Shown here piece after piece: positions 5,176 through 13,456 of a stretch of 14,783 bases of DNA (positions within the stretch are counted from its first letter, which is position 1; every line of letters begins with the position of its first letter). The notes under the pieces were generated by a model. It was given only the letters and a program-made list of their open reading frames with translations. It did no database searches and was not told the DNA's origin. Origin of the DNA: Ruminococcaceae bacterium UBA2656 (GTDB lineage: Bacteria; Bacillota; Clostridia; Oscillospirales; Acutalibacteraceae); assembly GCA_002359465.1 (NCBI GenBank), contig DENA01000016.1, forward strand, positions 28,875 to 43,657, given 5' to 3'. A program made the translations under genes and the position numbers.

Positions 5176-7524
5176 ATGATGGCAACTATTAGAAAGCAGT
5201 ATGAACTGGAGGGCCTATGCTGCGGCAACTGTGCGGCAAAAATAGAAAAGGAAGTCGGCGGTTTAAACGGTGTATTGGGTGCAAACGTCGATTTCGCTTC
5301 AAAATTGTTAACCGTGGAACTGGCTGAGCAGGCCATACCGGAAAATATAGCCGATCAGGCGAGGAAAATTTCGAAAAGGCATGATTCCGATATCGAGTTA
5401 AAAGAAAAGGAACTGCCGCAGGCGGGTAAAAGGGTAATGTATCTGCTGGGGCTTGACTGTGCCGACTGCGCAAAAAGGATTGAAACAGCGGTAAGCCGCA
5501 TGGACGGCATCCAGTCGGCAAGCATTGATTTTGCGACACAGAAGCTTACGATCGAAGTCTCTGACAAAGGAAGCCTTGCGGTCCTTGCGAGGCAGGCTGC
5601 CCAGATGATTAAGGAAATGGAACCGGACGTCGAAATCTCCTATACCGGTAAAGCTGCCCAAGAAACGCCGGACGCCATAAAAAAGCACAGACTGCGGCAA
5701 ATCGGGTTGATAACCGGCGCCGTTCTCTTTGTCATCGGCATGGTGTCTCCATTTTCTCAACCGGTAGAATTTGTTCTGTTTTTGATCAGCTATTTGCTGG
5801 TTGGCGGCGAAGTGGTGCTGAGGGCGGTGAAAAACATTGCAAAAGGGCAGGTTTTTGACGAGAATTTTCTGATGAGCGTCGCCACAGTGGGCGCGTTTGC
5901 AATCGGAGATTTTGCCGAGGGCGTCGCGGTCATGCTGTTTTATCAGGTGGGCGAATTTTTTCAGAATCGCGCGGTCAACCGTTCCCGTAAATCCATCTCC
6001 GCGCTGATGGACATCCGTCCGGATTATGCGAATTTAAAAATCGGCGGCGAGGTTAAAAAAGTATCTCCGGAAGAAGTCGGAATCGGCGATTTGATTCTCA
6101 TCCGCCCCGGCGAGAGGGTACCGCTGGACGGCAGGGTTATCGAGGGAACCTCTTCCGTCGATACCGCCGCTCTGACCGGGGAATCCCTTCCGCGCGATGC
6201 AGAACCGGGAACAGAGCTTTTGTCCGGTTCCGTCAACAAAAACGGACTTTTAACAGTGGAAGTAACCAGGGAATTCGGCGAGTCAACCGTTACGAAAATA
6301 CTGGATCTGGTCCAGAACGCGAGCAGCCAGAAAGCGCCCACTGAAAATTTCATTACCAAATTTGCAAGATATTACACCCCTGTCGTCGTATTTGCGGCGC
6401 TTGCTCTTGCCGTAATTCCGCCTCTGGTTATTCCCGGCGCATCCTTTACCCAATGGATTAACCGCGCGCTGACATTTTTGGTTGTTTCCTGCCCCTGTGC
6501 GCTGGTCATCTCCATTCCGCTCAGCTTTTTCGGCGGGATTGGGGGCGCTTCCAAAAAGGGGATTCTGGTCAAGGGAAGCAACTATCTGGAAGCACTCAAC
6601 AATGTGGACACTGTCGTTTTCGACAAAACCGGCACGCTTACCAAGGGCAGTTTCAAGGTCACGCAAATCAACGCCTCGAAGGGATGGACACAGGACGAGA
6701 TTCTGAGTTACGCCGCGCATGCCGAATTATATTCCAGCCACCCCATTGCCGCTTCCATCCGCGAAGCCTACGGCAGAGAACCGGACGCGGCGCAGGTTGC
6801 CGACTATGAAGAAATCTCAGGAAAAGGCGTACGGGTAAAGGTGAACGGCAAAACCGTACTTGCAGGAAACGGAAAGCTCATGGAAGCCGAAAAAATCGAA
6901 TGGCAGGCTCCCTCCAAAACCGGAACCGTTGTTTACCTTGCCGTTGACGGAGCCTTTGCCGGATCGGTTGTTATTTCGGATGAAATAAAACCGGACAGCA
7001 AACTGGCAATCCAAAGCCTGAAAGCCATCGGAGTCCGAAACACCGTAATGCTGACCGGCGACAGCAGGGCAGCCGGTGAAGGCGTGGCAAAAGAGCTTGG
7101 ACTTGACGCCGTCTACACCGAACTTCTTCCACAGCAGAAGGTGGAACAAATGGAAGCTCTGAGCAATCAGGTCGCCAAGGGCGGAAAGCTGGTCTTTATC
7201 GGTGACGGCATTAACGACGCGCCGGTTCTGGCTCGCGCTGACGTCGGTGTAGCCATGGGCGGGCTTGGCTCCGACGCGGCGATTGAAGCTGCCGACGTTG
7301 TTCTGATGACGGATGAACCCTCCAAACTCGTGGCGGCAATCCGCATAGCAAAAAAGACCAGGTCCATTGTCTGGCAGAATATTCTCTTCGCGCTTGGCGT
7401 AAAAATCGTCATACTGGTTCTGGCGGCTTTCGGAATTGCCACCATGTGGGCGGCGGTTTTCGGAGACGTCGGCGTTACGATTATCGCAGTTTTAAACGCC
7501 ATAAGGGCAACCCGCACAAAATAA
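5176..7524 (+). CDS. cadA: P1B-type Cd/Zn/Pb-translocating ATPase
   Basis: ATG at 5176 (a second ATG follows at 5179) lies behind AAGGAAAGG (5160-5168). The 782-residue membrane pump exports divalent soft metals using ATP. It has two N-terminal heavy-metal-associated domains, with metal Cys pairs C16-G-N-C19 and C95-A-D-C98. These are followed by an actuator T334-G-E-S337, the membrane motif C439-P-C441, the phosphorylated D483 in DKTGT, H522-P523 of the nucleotide domain and GDGINDAP at 676-683. In the last membrane helices K743 and D764 (GDVGVT) match the conserved Lys and Asp of the ZntA/CadA (P1B-2) group, which separates it from copper pumps. The gene directly follows cadC and its palindrome, so it should be induced by the same metals. 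The exact preference among Zn, Cd and Pb cannot be read from sequence. Confidence 0.95.
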   Translation: MMATIRKQYELEGLCCGNCAAKIEKEVGGLNGVLGANVDFASKLLTVELAEQAIPENIADQARKISKRHDSDIELKEKELPQAGKRVMYLLGLDCADCAKRIETAVSRMDGIQSASIDFATQKLTIEVSDKGSLAVLARQAAQMIKEMEPDVEISYTGKAAQETPDAIKKHRLRQIGLITGAVLFVIGMVSPFSQPVEFVLFLISYLLVGGEVVLRAVKNIAKGQVFDENFLMSVATVGAFAIGDFAEGVAVMLFYQVGEFFQNRAVNRSRKSISALMDIRPDYANLKIGGEVKKVSPEEVGIGDLILIRPGERVPLDGRVIEGTSSVDTAALTGESLPRDAEPGTELLSGSVNKNGLLTVEVTREFGESTVTKILDLVQNASSQKAPTENFITKFARYYTPVVVFAALALAVIPPLVIPGASFTQWINRALTFLVVSCPCALVISIPLSFFGGIGGASKKGILVKGSNYLEALNNVDTVVFDKTGTLTKGSFKVTQINASKGWTQDEILSYAAHAELYSSHPIAASIREAYGREPDAAQVADYEEISGKGVRVKVNGKTVLAGNGKLMEAEKIEWQAPSKTGTVVYLAVDGAFAGSVVISDEIKPDSKLAIQSLKAIGVRNTVMLTGDSRAAGEGVAKELGLDAVYTELLPQQKVEQMEALSNQVAKGGKLVFIGDGINDAPVLARADVGVAMGGLGSDAAIEAADVVLMTDEPSKLVAAIRIAKKTRSIVWQNILFALGVKIVILVLAAFGIATMWAAVFGDVGVTIIAVLNAIRATRTK

Positions 7525-7566
7525 GTGAAAAGATCTGCAGTCTTAACAGTTTCATAATCTGTCTTG

Positions 7567-7604
7567 GTGTACGCGGCAATGAATTGATTCATTGCCGCGT
7601 ACAC
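7567..7604 (+). other. Perfect 18-bp inverted repeat between cadA and the sugar operon
   Basis: Bases 7567-7584 and 7587-7604 are exact reverse complements around TG. The stem begins GTGTACGCGGCAATG. No T-tract directly follows; the nearest, at about 7623-7629, is 18 nt away. It lies 42 nt after the cadA stop, so termination is the likeliest role, but an insertion-derived repeat or protein-binding palindrome is possible. Confidence 0.6.
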
Positions 7605-7646
7605 ACTGTTATATACATAATATTTTTTTAAATCTTCTTAAATATA

Positions 7647-7674
7647 TTGACTTTGTAAAAAAACCGGCTATAAT
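7647..7674 (+). promoter_or_regulatory. Sigma-A promoter of the sugar operon
   Basis: TTGACT at 7647-7652, a 16-nt spacer and TATAAT at 7669-7674 form a strong promoter 44 nt before the ROK regulator start. No other promoter of this quality was seen within the operon. Confidence 0.8.
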
Positions 7675-7676
7675 AG

Positions 7677-7693
7677 TTTATATAGTTAATAAA
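7677..7693 (+). promoter_or_regulatory. Candidate ROK-repressor operator
   Basis: TTTAT (7677-7681) and ATAAA (7689-7693) form an AT-rich inverted repeat with a 7-nt centre, overlapping the expected transcription start. The arms are short and the region is AT-rich, so support is weak. Autoregulation by the adjacent ROK gene is inferred. Confidence 0.3.
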
Positions 7694-7717
7694 GTAAGTG
7701 TCGTGGGAAGGATTGTC

Positions 7718-8752
7718 ATGGAAAAAATCAGCGGGAACCCGGCGATCATAAAAAAAGTCAATAAAGATCTGATCAAGGAAACACTTAAAAAATTTCCGAA
7801 GAGCACCAAGCCACAGCTTGCGCAAAAGGTGGGACTCAGCCTTGCTACGGTAAACAAGGCGGTGGAAGAACTGGAGGAAAGCGGCGAAGCGCGCTGTCTG
7901 GGTTACATCGATTCGACCGGAGGACGCCGCGCCAAGTGTTACAAGCTCAATGAAAATTTCGAGCTGATTCTCACAGTATTCATACAGGCCGGGCATTATT
8001 ACTGCGCCGTATTAAATATGGATGGGAAAATTATATCCAGTAAGGTGCATCAGCATCAGGAGGGAAGCTGGACGCAGGAGCTTTACGGCGTGATCGATGA
8101 AGGGCTTGCCGGCTGCGACGGCGAGAAGGTCGCTTCGATCGGCGTGGCGGTACCCAGCTCGGTGAACGGCGATGAAATCAGCAATATTCCTACCATTCCC
8201 CAATGGGAGGGTTTTGCGCTGAAAGCGGATCTGGAAAATCGCTATGGGATGACGGTCGTGGTGGAAAATGATATCAACGCCGCGACATTGGGAGTACATA
8301 ATAAATACACGGCGACCGGCGCCAGAAACATGCTTTTCCTCCATATTAAGCAGGGCATCGGCGCAGGGGTGATTATCAACAGCAGGCTGCATAAGGGACG
8401 GCACAATTTCGCGGGTGAACTTGCCTATATGAGTCTGGCTTCCGGCGCAAACGGAGAAACGCTGGAGGATACCCTTCACAGACTGCATCATGACCGGGGG
8501 GCCGTCATCAAACTGGTGGCGGAACTTATCGCAAATGTTGTCTGTGTCATTGAACCGGATTTAGTCGCAATCGATACCTGCTATCTTTCCGAAGAGGATG
8601 CCGGAATGCTGAAGCAAGTCCTTTCAGGGTATATTTCATCTGAATATCTTCCTCAAATTTTTATTCGTCCGGTACAGGATTTGATTTACATCCGCGGCCT
8701 TTTCGTGCTTTGCATGCATAAAACACAAAATTCGGTTGAACTATATCAGTAA
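7718..8752 (+). CDS. ROK-family transcriptional repressor (NagC/XylR type)
   Basis: The ATG at 7718 follows GGGAAGGA (7705-7712); the open frame extends upstream but lacks any other signal. The 344-residue protein has an N-terminal winged helix (about residues 10-75, recognition segment SLATVNKAVEELEESG, wing STGGRRAK) and a C-terminal ROK sugar-binding domain. The latter shows GVAVPSSVNG (142-151), VVENDINAA (181-189), GIGAG (213-217) and GELAYM (233-238). The CxCGxxGC zinc motif of most ROK proteins is absent, and the usual GExGH His is Tyr. It is first in the sugar operon, 15 nt before the next gene, and probably represses the operon until the imported sugar or its derivative binds. The inducer cannot be named. 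Confidence 0.88.
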   Translation: MEKISGNPAIIKKVNKDLIKETLKKFPKSTKPQLAQKVGLSLATVNKAVEELEESGEARCLGYIDSTGGRRAKCYKLNENFELILTVFIQAGHYYCAVLNMDGKIISSKVHQHQEGSWTQELYGVIDEGLAGCDGEKVASIGVAVPSSVNGDEISNIPTIPQWEGFALKADLENRYGMTVVVENDINAATLGVHNKYTATGARNMLFLHIKQGIGAGVIINSRLHKGRHNFAGELAYMSLASGANGETLEDTLHRLHHDRGAVIKLVAELIANVVCVIEPDLVAIDTCYLSEEDAGMLKQVLSGYISSEYLPQIFIRPVQDLIYIRGLFVLCMHKTQNSVELYQ

Positions 8753-8767
8753 TAAGGTGGGATATAC

Positions 8768-9904
8768 ATGAAATACCTTGTGCAGGCATTTACCGGCGGG
8801 TTTCATGCGCGGTGCGTAACGGCAGATCAGTTGATGGAGCGTACCCGATATGTGGATGACCTGCTGGACGTGGAAGGCGTGATTCTCGGCTGGAGCGGCG
8901 ACCGGAATCTGTATCGACCGGTGCTGAACGAGCTTCACCGCCGCGGAAAGCAAGGCTACCTGTGGCTGCCCGTGTTTTCGGAGGTTTCCGGTGTGGCGGA
9001 CAGCGCGCCGGCCGTTGATTACAATGGAAAACCCCATGCCTCCGCCGAGATCATGAAAGGGGAAGATTTTACCTTTGTCTGTCCGTCCAATCCCGTTAAC
9101 ATAGAGAACATTTTTAAAATCTATCAGGAAAAGTTTGACGGGTTGGGTTTTGACGGTGTTTTCCTTGATAAAATCCGATATTCCTCCTTTGGAAACGGTT
9201 TTGCGCCGGCCATAGGCTGCTTCTGTGAAAGCTGCCGCGCCCGGTATGAAAGGGCGGGTGTCGATTTGTCTGAATTAAGAGAGCGGATGACCCGTCCGGA
9301 TAAATCTTTTCTGCTTCCCTATGAAACGCAAAACGGAAGGTATTTTTTTGCGGATATCTTTATAAATAAATTATATAAAGTAAGAACTGAAATTATTTCC
9401 GACGCGGTGGCAAAGCTGGCGGGGTATTTTCACAAACAGGGTATGCGGGTCGGTCTGGACGTCTACGCGCCGCTGTTCAGTTACTTTGTGGGTCAGGACA
9501 TTGAGTCGCTTTCCCGCAGCGCTGATTTCATCAAGCCGATGATTTATCGGGTTACCGACGCCCCGGCGGGTATCCCTTACGAAGCGGCAAGCATGGAACA
9601 GCAGCTCCGTCTTAATGGCTGCGAGTCATCGGGTGTTTTGGAGCGGCTTTGGGGCACGAACGACTTGTGCTCCGCCGAGTCTCTGATACATCAGCTCAAA
9701 ACGCTGGCCGGCGTACACTGCCCGATTTACACGGGATTTGAAGTCAATTCGAAACCGGATATCTGCCGTACCAATCCGGATTATATCCGCCAAACGGTGG
9801 TAGCGCTGCATTCGGCGGGCGCCGGTCAGGCGGTGCTTTCATGGGATATCCTTTCGGATACGCGTGACCATCTTGAATTGCTGGCGGAACAAGGAGGACA
9901 ATGA
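8768..9904 (+). CDS. TIM-barrel glycoside-hydrolase-like protein, specificity unknown
   Basis: The ATG at 8768 follows AAGGTGG (8754-8760). The 378-residue protein has no signal peptide, so it should be cytosolic. The spacing of short hydrophobic strands suggests a (beta/alpha)8 barrel of the glycosidase kind: GFDGVFLDKIRY (127-138), VGLDVYAP (228-235), FIKPMIYR (254-261), IYTGFEVN (320-327) and AVLSWD (355-360). Acidic residues at strand ends (D134, D231, E325, D360) are candidate catalytic or sugar-binding groups. A Cys cluster, C151-F-C153-E-S-C156, follows strand four and could hold a metal. I do not recognise a numbered GH family. It overlaps the ABC ATPase start by 4 nt (ATGA), so the two are translationally coupled, which points to action on the sugar imported by that transporter. 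Confidence 0.7.
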   Translation: MKYLVQAFTGGFHARCVTADQLMERTRYVDDLLDVEGVILGWSGDRNLYRPVLNELHRRGKQGYLWLPVFSEVSGVADSAPAVDYNGKPHASAEIMKGEDFTFVCPSNPVNIENIFKIYQEKFDGLGFDGVFLDKIRYSSFGNGFAPAIGCFCESCRARYERAGVDLSELRERMTRPDKSFLLPYETQNGRYFFADIFINKLYKVRTEIISDAVAKLAGYFHKQGMRVGLDVYAPLFSYFVGQDIESLSRSADFIKPMIYRVTDAPAGIPYEAASMEQQLRLNGCESSGVLERLWGTNDLCSAESLIHQLKTLAGVHCPIYTGFEVNSKPDICRTNPDYIRQTVVALHSAGAGQAVLSWDILSDTRDHLELLAEQGGQ

Positions 9905-11424
9905 ATGTGAATAAGCTTCTATCTCTTAAACAGATCTGCAAAAGCTTCGGCCCGGTAGAGGTCCTTAAAAACGTTGATTTCTCGTTGGAACGCGGAGAGG
10001 TCCGCGCTTTGCTGGGGGCGAACGGCGCCGGAAAATCCACGCTGATCAAAATTATCGGCGGCGTCATTTCACAAAGCTCCGGTGAAATCGAGCTGAACGG
10101 ACAGCCGGCCGCCATCGTCTCCCCCATCGACGCCCGGCGAAAGGGCATCAGCATTATTCATCAGGAGCTGAGCGTTATTCCTCAGCTTACCGTCCTGGAA
10201 AATTTCTTTCTCGGGCGGGAAATGACCAAAAACGGCGTGCTTGATAAGAAGGGCATGATTCGGCGCTATAACGAAATTTGCACCGAAATGGGCTTTGACA
10301 TCCCGTGGCGCAAAAGAGTGCGCGAGCTGAGCATTGCCAAACGGCAGATGGTTGAAATCATGAAGGCGGTCTCCTGCGATTCCGAACTGATTATTATGGA
10401 TGAACCGACCACATCCCTTACGGAACATGAAAAACACAACCTGTTTAAAATTATCCGCGATTTGAAGACAAAAAATAAAACGGTCGTATATATCTCCCAT
10501 ATGCTGGAGGAAGTCTTTGAGGTGTGCGACAACGTGACGGTCATGCTCGGCGGCGAGATTGTTGGGAATTACCCGATCGGAGAACTGAATGAACACCGGA
10601 TCGCCGAGCTGATGGCGGGTGAAACACTTGCCGTGGGGCACGAAAAACGCGTCAGTCACGCGGATTACAGCAAAGGGCCTGTACTGGAAGTAAGGAGCCT
10701 TACGCATGAAGGAAAATTCAAGGATGTGAGTTTTGACCTTTATCCGGGTGAGATACTGGGGTTTGCAGGTCTGGTCGGCGCCGGACGCAGTGAGATTGTC
10801 CGCTCGATATTCGGGGCCGACCCGTACACAGGAGGCGAGATTTTGCTGGACGGCAAACCGCGTGCCGTCCACTCGCCCGCCGACGCCATCAAAAACGGAA
10901 TCGGCCTGATTCCGGAGGACCGCAAAACACAGGGTCTGGTTTTAAAGCAGGAAATTTATAAGAATGCGACGATTCTCAGCCTGGACGCCATGAAGAAAAA
11001 ACATATGCTGAATAAAAAGAAGGAGCTGGACTACACCGCAAGGGCTGTGGACCAGCTGACGATTAAGGTTTCGGACCTGCAGAACCGTGTACAGAGTCTT
11101 TCCGGCGGCAATCAGCAAAAAATTGTTGTGGCCAAATGGCTCGGCAAGAAGTTACGCGTCCTGATTTTTGATGAACCGACAAAGGGCATTGATGTGCGCG
11201 CAAAAGAAGACATCTTTGCCACCGCGGAGCAGTTTGCCGACAAAGGGGTCGCGGTAATCTTTATCTCTTCCGATTTGGAAGAGGTGCTGCGGGTTTCCGA
11301 CCGGATTGTGATGATACACAACGGCAAGCTCGTAAAAATCCGCAATAACGAAGAGCTTACGGTGGCCGACCTGATGAACGATATTCTGGTAAAGCAGCCT
11401 TTAAAAGATGGAGGGGCAAAATAA
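9901..11424 (+). CDS. CUT2-type sugar ABC importer, double ATPase subunit (RbsA/MglA family)
   Basis: The ATG at 9901 overlaps the preceding stop; AAGGAGG lies just upstream. The 507-residue protein carries two fused nucleotide-binding domains that power sugar import from the cytoplasmic face. Domain one has Walker A GANGAGKST (39-47), Q88, a non-canonical signature LSIAKRQ (143-149), Walker B with D167-E168 and switch H200. Domain two has a degenerate Walker A, GAGRSE (293-298, Arg for Lys), the canonical signature LSGGNQQ (400-406) and D424-E425. This one-good-one-degenerate arrangement is normal for RbsA/MglA proteins. The stop overlaps the permease ATG by 1 nt (TAATG). Substrate is not readable from this subunit. 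Confidence 0.95.
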   Translation: MNVNKLLSLKQICKSFGPVEVLKNVDFSLERGEVRALLGANGAGKSTLIKIIGGVISQSSGEIELNGQPAAIVSPIDARRKGISIIHQELSVIPQLTVLENFFLGREMTKNGVLDKKGMIRRYNEICTEMGFDIPWRKRVRELSIAKRQMVEIMKAVSCDSELIIMDEPTTSLTEHEKHNLFKIIRDLKTKNKTVVYISHMLEEVFEVCDNVTVMLGGEIVGNYPIGELNEHRIAELMAGETLAVGHEKRVSHADYSKGPVLEVRSLTHEGKFKDVSFDLYPGEILGFAGLVGAGRSEIVRSIFGADPYTGGEILLDGKPRAVHSPADAIKNGIGLIPEDRKTQGLVLKQEIYKNATILSLDAMKKKHMLNKKKELDYTARAVDQLTIKVSDLQNRVQSLSGGNQQKIVVAKWLGKKLRVLIFDEPTKGIDVRAKEDIFATAEQFADKGVAVIFISSDLEEVLRVSDRIVMIHNGKLVKIRNNEELTVADLMNDILVKQPLKDGGAK

Positions 11425-12377
11425 TGGGTAAACTGGGTATAAAACATTTGAAATTAAGCGAATACGGTGTGCTGATTGGCTTTGCGGTGCTCTGTATCGC
11501 GGTAGGAATCGCAGCGCCTACCTTTTTGGGCACACGCAATATATTGAATCTGCTCAGGCAGTCATCCATCATCGGAATCATCGCCGTAGGCATGACCAGC
11601 GTCATTATCTCGGGAAATTTCGATATTTCCGTGGGCGCAATCGCCGCCATATCCGGCGCGGTTGTGATGAAGCTTCTGGGGAATTCCGTGCCTCTGCCGG
11701 CCGTACTGCTTGCCGGAATCGCACTGGGTCTGGTTATCGGCACCTGCAACGGCGTTGTCGTCGCCAAGTTCGGCGTTCCTTCCCTGATTGCGACCATGGG
11801 CATGACCACCATACTCAACGGCGCGGTCCTGATGGTCACCGGGGGTTATCCCATTTCAGGCAAATACGATTTGTTTGATTACATAGGCAACGGATACATT
11901 TTAAAAATCCCCATTCCGGTTATTATTTTTGCGTTCGCTGTTGCCGTCATGTTTTTCATACTGCGCAGTACAAAGTTCGGCAGGTACATCTATTCGGTGG
12001 GCGGCAATGAGGAGTCCAGCCGCCTCTCCGGCATCAAGCCCGACCGCATCAAAATCATGGTGTTTGCGGTCAGCGGCATGCTTTCGGCACTGGCGGGAAT
12101 CGTCCTTACCTCCCGTCTTGGCACCGCAACGCCGGTCGCCGGCAGCGGTTACGATATGGACGCCATCGCCTCGGTAGTAATCGGCGGCACCAGCGTCCTC
12201 GGGGGTGAAGGCAGCGTCCTGAAAACAGTCATCGGTGTACTGTTCATGAGCGTAATCAACAATGCGTTCAACCTGTTGGGCGTAGACGTTTATTTCCAGT
12301 ACATCGTCAAGGGGCTGATTATTATCGTCGCGGTCGGCGCGGACAGTTACAGCCGAAAAAAAGCGATGCGCGCCTGA
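11424..12377 (+). CDS. CUT2-type sugar ABC importer, permease subunit (RbsC family)
   Basis: The ATG at 11424 shares one base with the ATPase stop, and GGAGG lies at 11410-11414. The 317-residue protein is almost wholly hydrophobic, with about eight to ten membrane spans. It shows the family hallmarks FDISVGAIAAISGAVVM (about 68-84) and VVIGGTSVLGGEGS (251-264), the latter forming the coupling loop region of RbsC-like permeases. One permease gene implies a homodimer. Close sequence resemblance is to ribose/xylose/galactose transporters as a group; no single sugar can be assigned. The substrate-binding protein follows after 53 nt. Confidence 0.94.
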   Translation: MGKLGIKHLKLSEYGVLIGFAVLCIAVGIAAPTFLGTRNILNLLRQSSIIGIIAVGMTSVIISGNFDISVGAIAAISGAVVMKLLGNSVPLPAVLLAGIALGLVIGTCNGVVVAKFGVPSLIATMGMTTILNGAVLMVTGGYPISGKYDLFDYIGNGYILKIPIPVIIFAFAVAVMFFILRSTKFGRYIYSVGGNEESSRLSGIKPDRIKIMVFAVSGMLSALAGIVLTSRLGTATPVAGSGYDMDAIASVVIGGTSVLGGEGSVLKTVIGVLFMSVINNAFNLLGVDVYFQYIVKGLIIIVAVGADSYSRKKAMRA

Positions 12378-12386
12378 TTTGTAACT

Positions 12387-12400
12387 ACAGCAAAAGCTGT
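12387..12400 (+). other. Small hairpin between permease and binding-protein genes
   Basis: ACAGC (12387-12391) and GCTGT (12396-12400) pair around AAAA, 10 nt after the permease stop. It may stabilise the downstream mRNA so that the binding protein is made in excess, as is common in such operons. It is short and could be chance. Confidence 0.3.
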
Positions 12401-12430
12401 TGCAAATAAAAAATTAATGGAGGAATTGAA

Positions 12431-13456
12431 ATGAAAAAGCTAACCAGATTAACCAGTCTCGCGCTTGCCCTGATAATGGCCTGTTCCATGGCCGCATGCT
12501 CAAAGGATGAATCAGGGGTCCAGTCCAAAGCCAAGGAGTCCGCGCCTGCCGCATCCGCCGAAGCGGCGTCGGTAAAGGCGGACGGCAAACAGAAAACAAT
12601 TGCGGTTCTTCTGCCCGGTTCCACCGGATACTTTGTGGCAACCAAGGCCGGTATGGACAAAGCCGCCAAGGAGAACAATCTGAAACTGGAATATTCTGAC
12701 GCCCAGTGGGATGCGACCAAGCAGCTTTCCCAGGTGGAGGACGCCATAACCAAGGGTGTTGATTTAATCGCTGTCTGTGCCGCCGACGCCGACGCAATTA
12801 AACCGGCAATTAAATCCGCAAACAACGCGGGCATCCCGATTCTCGCGTTCACCAACGCCATCGGCGACGACCCGACCGGCAAATATGAAGGACTTGTTTC
12901 CTACGTCGGGCAGAGCGAAGTGACCACCGGCGCTCTGTGCGCGAAGATTGCGAAAGGCCTGCTGGGTTCCAAAGGCGGCAACATTGTTTTGATTGAAGGC
13001 AGACCGGGCACCTATCCTCAGCGGTATCGCCGCAAGGGCTTCACGGATGCCATCAAGGACACCCCGAACATGAAGGTCGTTTATACCCAGACAAGCAACT
13101 GGGAAAAGGAAGAAGCCCTGAAAATCACGGAAGACCTCATTCAGAAGGGCACCAAGTTTGACCTGATCTTCGCGCAGGACGACAACTCAGCGATCGGCGC
13201 CGGCAAAGCCCTTCAGGAGGCGGGCATGAAGGACAAAGTAAAAGTGATCGGTTTAGGCGGCAGCATCGACGGTTTGCAGGCTCTTAAAGACGGCGTGATC
13301 GACGCAACGACCTTCATGTCGGCAGAGGAAGAAGGCAAGCTGGCAATCGAGACCGCAAGCAAATCCCTGAACGGTGAAAAGGTAGAGGCCGTAACAGAAT
13401 TAAAGCAGGTGGAAGTAAATGGTGAAAACGTTGGCACCTTCAAAGGCGAATGGTGA
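12431..13456 (+). CDS. Sugar-binding lipoprotein of the ABC importer (RbsB-like)
   Basis: The ATG at 12431 follows GGAGGAA (12419-12425). The 341-residue protein starts with a lipoprotein signal (KK, hydrophobic core, lipobox MAAC with C23) and a flexible Ser/Ala/Lys linker to about residue 55. It then has a type I periplasmic-binding fold (Peripla_BP_4), beginning IAVLLPGSTGYFVATKAGMD and including IEGRPGTYPQRYRRKGF and AQDDNSAIGAGKALQEAG. It captures the sugar outside the cell and delivers it to the permease. The lipid anchor fits a Gram-positive host. Aromatic and charged residues typical of pyranose pockets are present (F64, W118-like positions not certain), so the ligand is left open. 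The 3' end overlaps the kinase gene if the upstream kinase start is used. Confidence 0.93.
   Translation: MKKLTRLTSLALALIMACSMAACSKDESGVQSKAKESAPAASAEAASVKADGKQKTIAVLLPGSTGYFVATKAGMDKAAKENNLKLEYSDAQWDATKQLSQVEDAITKGVDLIAVCAADADAIKPAIKSANNAGIPILAFTNAIGDDPTGKYEGLVSYVGQSEVTTGALCAKIAKGLLGSKGGNIVLIEGRPGTYPQRYRRKGFTDAIKDTPNMKVVYTQTSNWEKEEALKITEDLIQKGTKFDLIFAQDDNSAIGAGKALQEAGMKDKVKVIGLGGSIDGLQALKDGVIDATTFMSAEEEGKLAIETASKSLNGEKVEAVTELKQVEVNGENVGTFKGEW

Noticed and set aside
10069..10872. Long open frame (267 codons) on the minus strand inside the ABC ATPase gene
   Set aside because: It is antisense to a well-conserved ATPase with all motifs, has no ribosome binding site and encodes no recognisable domain; it is a shadow of codon bias.
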